Origin: Steinernema hermaphroditum
Lineage: Eukaryota > Nematoda > Chromadorea > Rhabditida > Steinernematidae
DNA: 64,000 nt
Direction: 5' to 3'
Assembly: GCA_030435675.1 (NCBI GenBank)
Contig: CM059623.1
Location: forward strand, 12,680,092 to 12,744,091
Part shown: positions 60,441-64,000 of the stretch, piece by piece
How positions within the stretch are numbered: the stretch's first letter is position 1
Layout: every line of letters starts with the position of its first letter
Position numbers and translations under genes: made by a program
The notes under the pieces: model-generated
Told to the model about the DNA's origin: nothing
The model's database searches: none
What the model saw: the letters and a program-made list of their open reading frames with translations, nothing else

Positions 60441-61466
60441 TGAACCCGCATATCTTTGACACAAGTATGTTTTTCAGTTAACTCTGTGGGTTCGTCAGGC
60501 TCGTTTAAATAAAGTAATCAACCTTTTAAAGCAGCTAATTCTAGGCAATAGAGTATGATGAACTCTTTCTGGCCATCTTTGGTATGATTGTGTAGACGCA
60601 TCCGGAAGTTGTAGTGGATTTCACGCGTGGTCTCCTCACTGATTTCGTCTTTAGCATTCAGGAAAGATCATTGCAGAAAGTCCTGTTTTGAGATATTTTT
60701 GAAATTGCTCACGCTATAAATGAGCTCTGTGCATCCACTTTCAGTTCTACGTAACAAACGAATCGGATGACATAAGGTTTCTCGTTGGCGTAAACTAGTG
60801 CAGAATCTAGGGCCCACTGCATGAAGTTAACTCTGTGGATTCGTTTAATTCTTGATAAAACATAGAACTACAATTGTGACCAAGCTTCTGAACAGGCTTT
60901 TCGTTGATCTAGGGCACATTGGACTCTGTGGATTTGGCAAGCTTCTTTCAATCTTGTAAAATAGTACCATGGAGAATCTATAGCCCATTAGGGCTTTCGG
61001 TTGATCTGGAGCCCAATCTCAGGAGTCCTCCAAATAAGCTCCACTTTTACATCGTTTTAAGGAGTGCAGGTGGAGACACCGCGAAGCTACCTTTACCTTT
61101 ATGTCACTGAGCGAAATGGCGATGTCGCTTGATCTCCACTGCTCCATGCAGTTGGTGCTCTATAAGTGCCTTTAAATCACTGTTTGCAAAAGGCAAATGG
61201 CGTATCGATAGAACTGTTCAAGATTTAGGAACATTAAACACTAGTTAGTTTGATGTGGTTTAAGGTTGTGGTCGAAGGGAAGGGTTCAAGGTGGCCGGCT
61301 ATCTTGTTTTGTTTGAAATTTTGCGTTGTGTATTGATCTGAGTTAGGCGTTTATTTTTGGCGTAAACTAGTGCCGTTAGTACCGTCGTGGAAATAGTGTT
61401 GTGTGTACTGTAGCGTGCTGAGATGATGCGTTTGTTCGCTTGTCATTTTGAAGTGGAGACATAATT

Positions 61467-61883
61467 GTGGAGACTGACGTTGGTTATGAAGGGATCCTAA
61501 CGAACACCATTGAAATGGGCGATCGGAGACTTAAGACTAAAGTATTCACGCCTTCTAGACTTCAGGTGTATATCGTATGTCTACCAGATGGTTTTACTAC
61601 TAGTTCTATCGAATATGATCTTTTTACATTTTTGTTTCCTTTGGAAACATTGCTAAACAGACTTCGCAACAATAGCGAAGTGCTCATTCATTTTAGAGTA
61701 GCGTCGACAGCGACAACATCAGCGCGTTTCACTATTTTTGTCGTTGGTAAATGTTTTTCTTTTCTAAATTTTGTATTGACTACAGGCAGAGACCACAGCC
61801 GCATTGGGACTTCGAGTTCGACTTTCAATCCAATCAGAATGTATTGGAGTCACCAACGAGTCCAATCGAAGTGCAAGAATTGA
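61467..61883 (+). pseudogene. coding-like relic with RRLKTKV segment
   Basis: The frame reads GYEGILTNTIEMGDRRLKTKV and later ETLLNRLRNNSEVLIHFRV. The first part matches 53065-53145 (-). The second matches DNA at 63170-63235 (+), where GAAACATTGCCGAACAGACTCC aligns with GAAACATTGCTAAACAGACTTC. It could be a decaying multi-copy gene or part of an unknown element. No complete gene model was possible. Confidence 0.35.
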
Positions 61884-63437
61884 ATCAATTGTTTCTAATT
61901 TTCTGATGGGGTATGTCGTGGCAGGACCTTCTGTGCCAGCACGATTTTTGAGTGCTCAGTTCTAATGCCTCTTATAGCAGGGTCTTGGCCCTAGATGGAA
62001 AAGAAACCATACTATTTTGTTGTCTGGTAAATTCTACATTCAATGGCCCAAGTGGTTTTAGCAGAGGTTTGAAAATCAAAGGTGAATCAAAGATTAATTT
62101 AAGTTTTGCTTATGGGGCGGGACTATTTATATGGCTACCACTGTATGTGCCTGGAGGACCTGCTATGACATGGCAGGTCGACCAAGATTTGTTCGCTGTT
62201 TGATTGGATTATGTTTGCTCCATTTGATGACAATGGCCGCTCTGTTTTAGGGGTTGCTACTTTTGAGCATTCGCGTGGAAAAGGGCTTCTGATACCTTTA
62301 GTAAGTTCCACGAACGCGGTAGTTCAAACTGCAGTGAATGCTCGCCAAAAAAACGAACTAAGTGACAGTTGACAAGATACGTTAGTCGCTGTCGCCACGT
62401 GGTCAATCCACAAGACTGCAGCACAATACTCAACCCGAACTAAATCGCGACAACCGAAATGCTGTCCGCGGTAGAGCGATAATCGTTCGTCCCGGACGAC
62501 AAAGAGGACCAAGACAGATGCTGGCACGCAACACGACAATGTTCGCCTAGCGATAAACACGAAAGGTGTACAGTTAACCGTTTACTGTCACCAAGCAAAG
62601 ATATAAGAGGATGCTAATCACAAGCAGAGCCAAATACAAGACCTTCTGCATACGCAGAATCACAACGGTTCTTCGCGGCGTTCTTCACAGTCACGCTTCG
62701 GGCCGCAGCGATCGGTTCAGCCTTCAGTCGCTCACACGCTTCGCGTTCCGGCTCCAACTCAACAGCTTCAAACAGCTCCAACTTCAAAACGTTTGCAGCC
62801 TTTCCGCGCCGCTATGGTGGATGTTTTCGAATATGCTGCGCTTGAGGCATATCGCGACGCAACCCAACGCGCTCCATGAAAATCCGGTGAAGCTTGCCTC
62901 TTCAGGTGTCTTCGCTTGGGCAACAGAGAGAAAACAAGGAACGCGGTCCCGTGTCGCGAGAATTCGGCTTCTCACCCTACCTCCATGCACTCCACCATAT
63001 CTCAGTCCGAATGAGGTCTCTCATTTGGGAACGCTCAACCACTTACAGCGTTTGCATACATGTGATACAATGAGCATCTCTACAGCCGATTTTTGAGTTC
63101 TAAAATTCAATTTTGCTTCGGTTTGCAGATTCATCGGCACTGTTTTTACCTTTTTATTTATGTTTTCGTGTGTCGAAACATTGCCGAACAGACTCCAACA
63201 CACTGGTGGAAAGCTCATCCATTTGAGAATAGTGTATGAATAGTAAATGACTAGATTTCCGAGCATCTTCTTCTGAGTGTGCAGTTATGCTCTCCAGTGA
63301 TGCTCTCCACTGCTTATTTTTGTAGCGGTGCCTTAAGTGCGTTAATTCATTGTCGTTCATTTGTTATAAATATCATGACTTAATTGGCATTCGAAGCCTG
63401 GTGTGTTCATTATTGGTAGCTGCATTTGTTCTTCTTT

Positions 63438-63880
63438 ACAAAAATTCGAGGTTCTGGTAATTATTTGTTATGCATTTTTGCGCACCAATATACCGCATCT
63501 GAGATCTGACAACTGTGCATTACGCATTTTTGCAGACATGTGTATTGCGAGGTCGAGTTCTATGTGCCATTGAGGCGCTCGATACAGTACAAGCGGGCTG
63601 AGGTTGAGGCATGAGGGGGTAGCGAGGAAGAAACGATCTTGATTCTTTAGGAATCGGCTGGCGGACAGAAGGAATGCTGGAAGTAGGTGACGCGTCGAAA
63701 CGAAACGAAAGAGCAATAAACGCTTCAGCACTATGACATAAAACTACATGTATGTATACTACATGTATGTGCGAACATGGGTTGTTTTGTTCTTATTTTT
63801 CAAAAATTCAAGGTTCTGACAACTCTGCGTTACGAATTTTTGAGCACCAATATACGCCTCTGTTTAGATTAGCATTGACG
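63438..63880 (+). repeat. duplicated segments with TTACG(C/A)ATTTTTG
   Basis: AAAAATTC(G/A)AGGTTCTG, TTA(C/T)G(C/A)ATTTTTG and GCACCAATATAC occur at 63440-63490 and again at 63800-63860. A third TTACGCATTTTTG is at 63515. Flanks have diverged. Confidence 0.75.
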
Positions 63881-64000
63881 TTGCCTTTCTGAAGTTGATT
63901 TGTTAGTGCACATTCCACGCCTGTCACATCTTGAGCCTTCGGAATGCGAAATACGTAGCTGTTTTCGGCCTAGTTGCAGGTGCTTTTTCCAAAGCGCCAT

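Larger units (their letters stand above)
48689..63842 (+). repeat. strand-biased array of the 7-mer ATTTTTG
   Basis: By hand I count about 49 ATTTTTG on the + strand here and about 4 of its complement CAAAAAT. In the other 47 kb I count about 10. Density is highest at 53.8-63.9 kb, about one per 260 bp. Many copies are extended to TATTTTTG. The motif is retained in pairs of duplicated segments whose surroundings have diverged (for example 59705 and 60195, and 63470, 63521 and 63834). No coding gene explains it. Confidence 0.75.

Noticed and set aside
62611..63096. 161-residue open frame in a GC-richer patch
   Set aside because: No recognisable motif, no homologous copy seen here, and antisense frames are equally open.

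Overview
The window is eukaryotic nuclear DNA, most likely from a nematode. Genes are split by many very short introns, mostly 42-50 nt, with GT-AG ends and acceptors reading TTTAG or TTTCAG. Several start codons sit just after an acceptor-like site, as expected with spliced-leader trans-splicing. The gene set fits too: ZNFX1-type helicases, Rab6, GMP synthase, a Ly6-like protein, three isolated eukaryotic tRNAs and a cluster of rapidly evolving F-box-like proteins of a style I associate with Steinernema and related worms. The phylum is inferred with good confidence. The genus is only a guess.

Layout. 1-3088 is the 3' part of a ZNFX1 homolog (+). 3705-5493 holds a small unknown gene and a minimal Ser/Thr kinase (both -). 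6510-7472 is a hAT-type element filled with GAGTC pentamers and flanked by an 8-bp target duplication. 7625-10812 is a second ZNFX1-like gene (+) that ends after its helicase core. 11089-14000 is GMP synthase (-). A long gene-poor stretch leads to tRNA-Ile (18312) and two intronless paralogs of unknown function (18527-19384 and 22455-23273, both -), with a small secreted Gly/Tyr/Pro-rich gene between them (20143-21213, +). A probably broken F-box gene (24780-26316, +), a mariner fragment and two proline-rich coiled-coil genes (27356-30155, -) follow. From 34.3 to 46.6 kb lie a small unknown gene, an F-box-like gene (-), a two-helix membrane protein with a GC-AG intron, tRNA-Glu, a four-exon F-box-like gene (+), rab-6 (-), a Ly6-like gene, a type I membrane protein and an RGG protein with a DRAP repeat.

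The last 16 kb (about 48-64 kb) is different. It has almost no recognisable gene apart from tRNA-Gln (56602) and a small mariner element. It is built of degenerate local duplications and carries about 49 copies of the 7-mer ATTTTTG on the + strand against about 4 on the other strand, by hand count. This is the most unusual signal in the window. It could be an array of short directional promoters, a chromosome-scale binding-site cluster, or a product of repeated tandem duplication.

The genes do not form one pathway. The two ZNFX1 copies probably relate to small-RNA or antiviral RNA biology, and the F-box-like and secreted genes look like lineage-specific, fast-evolving families.
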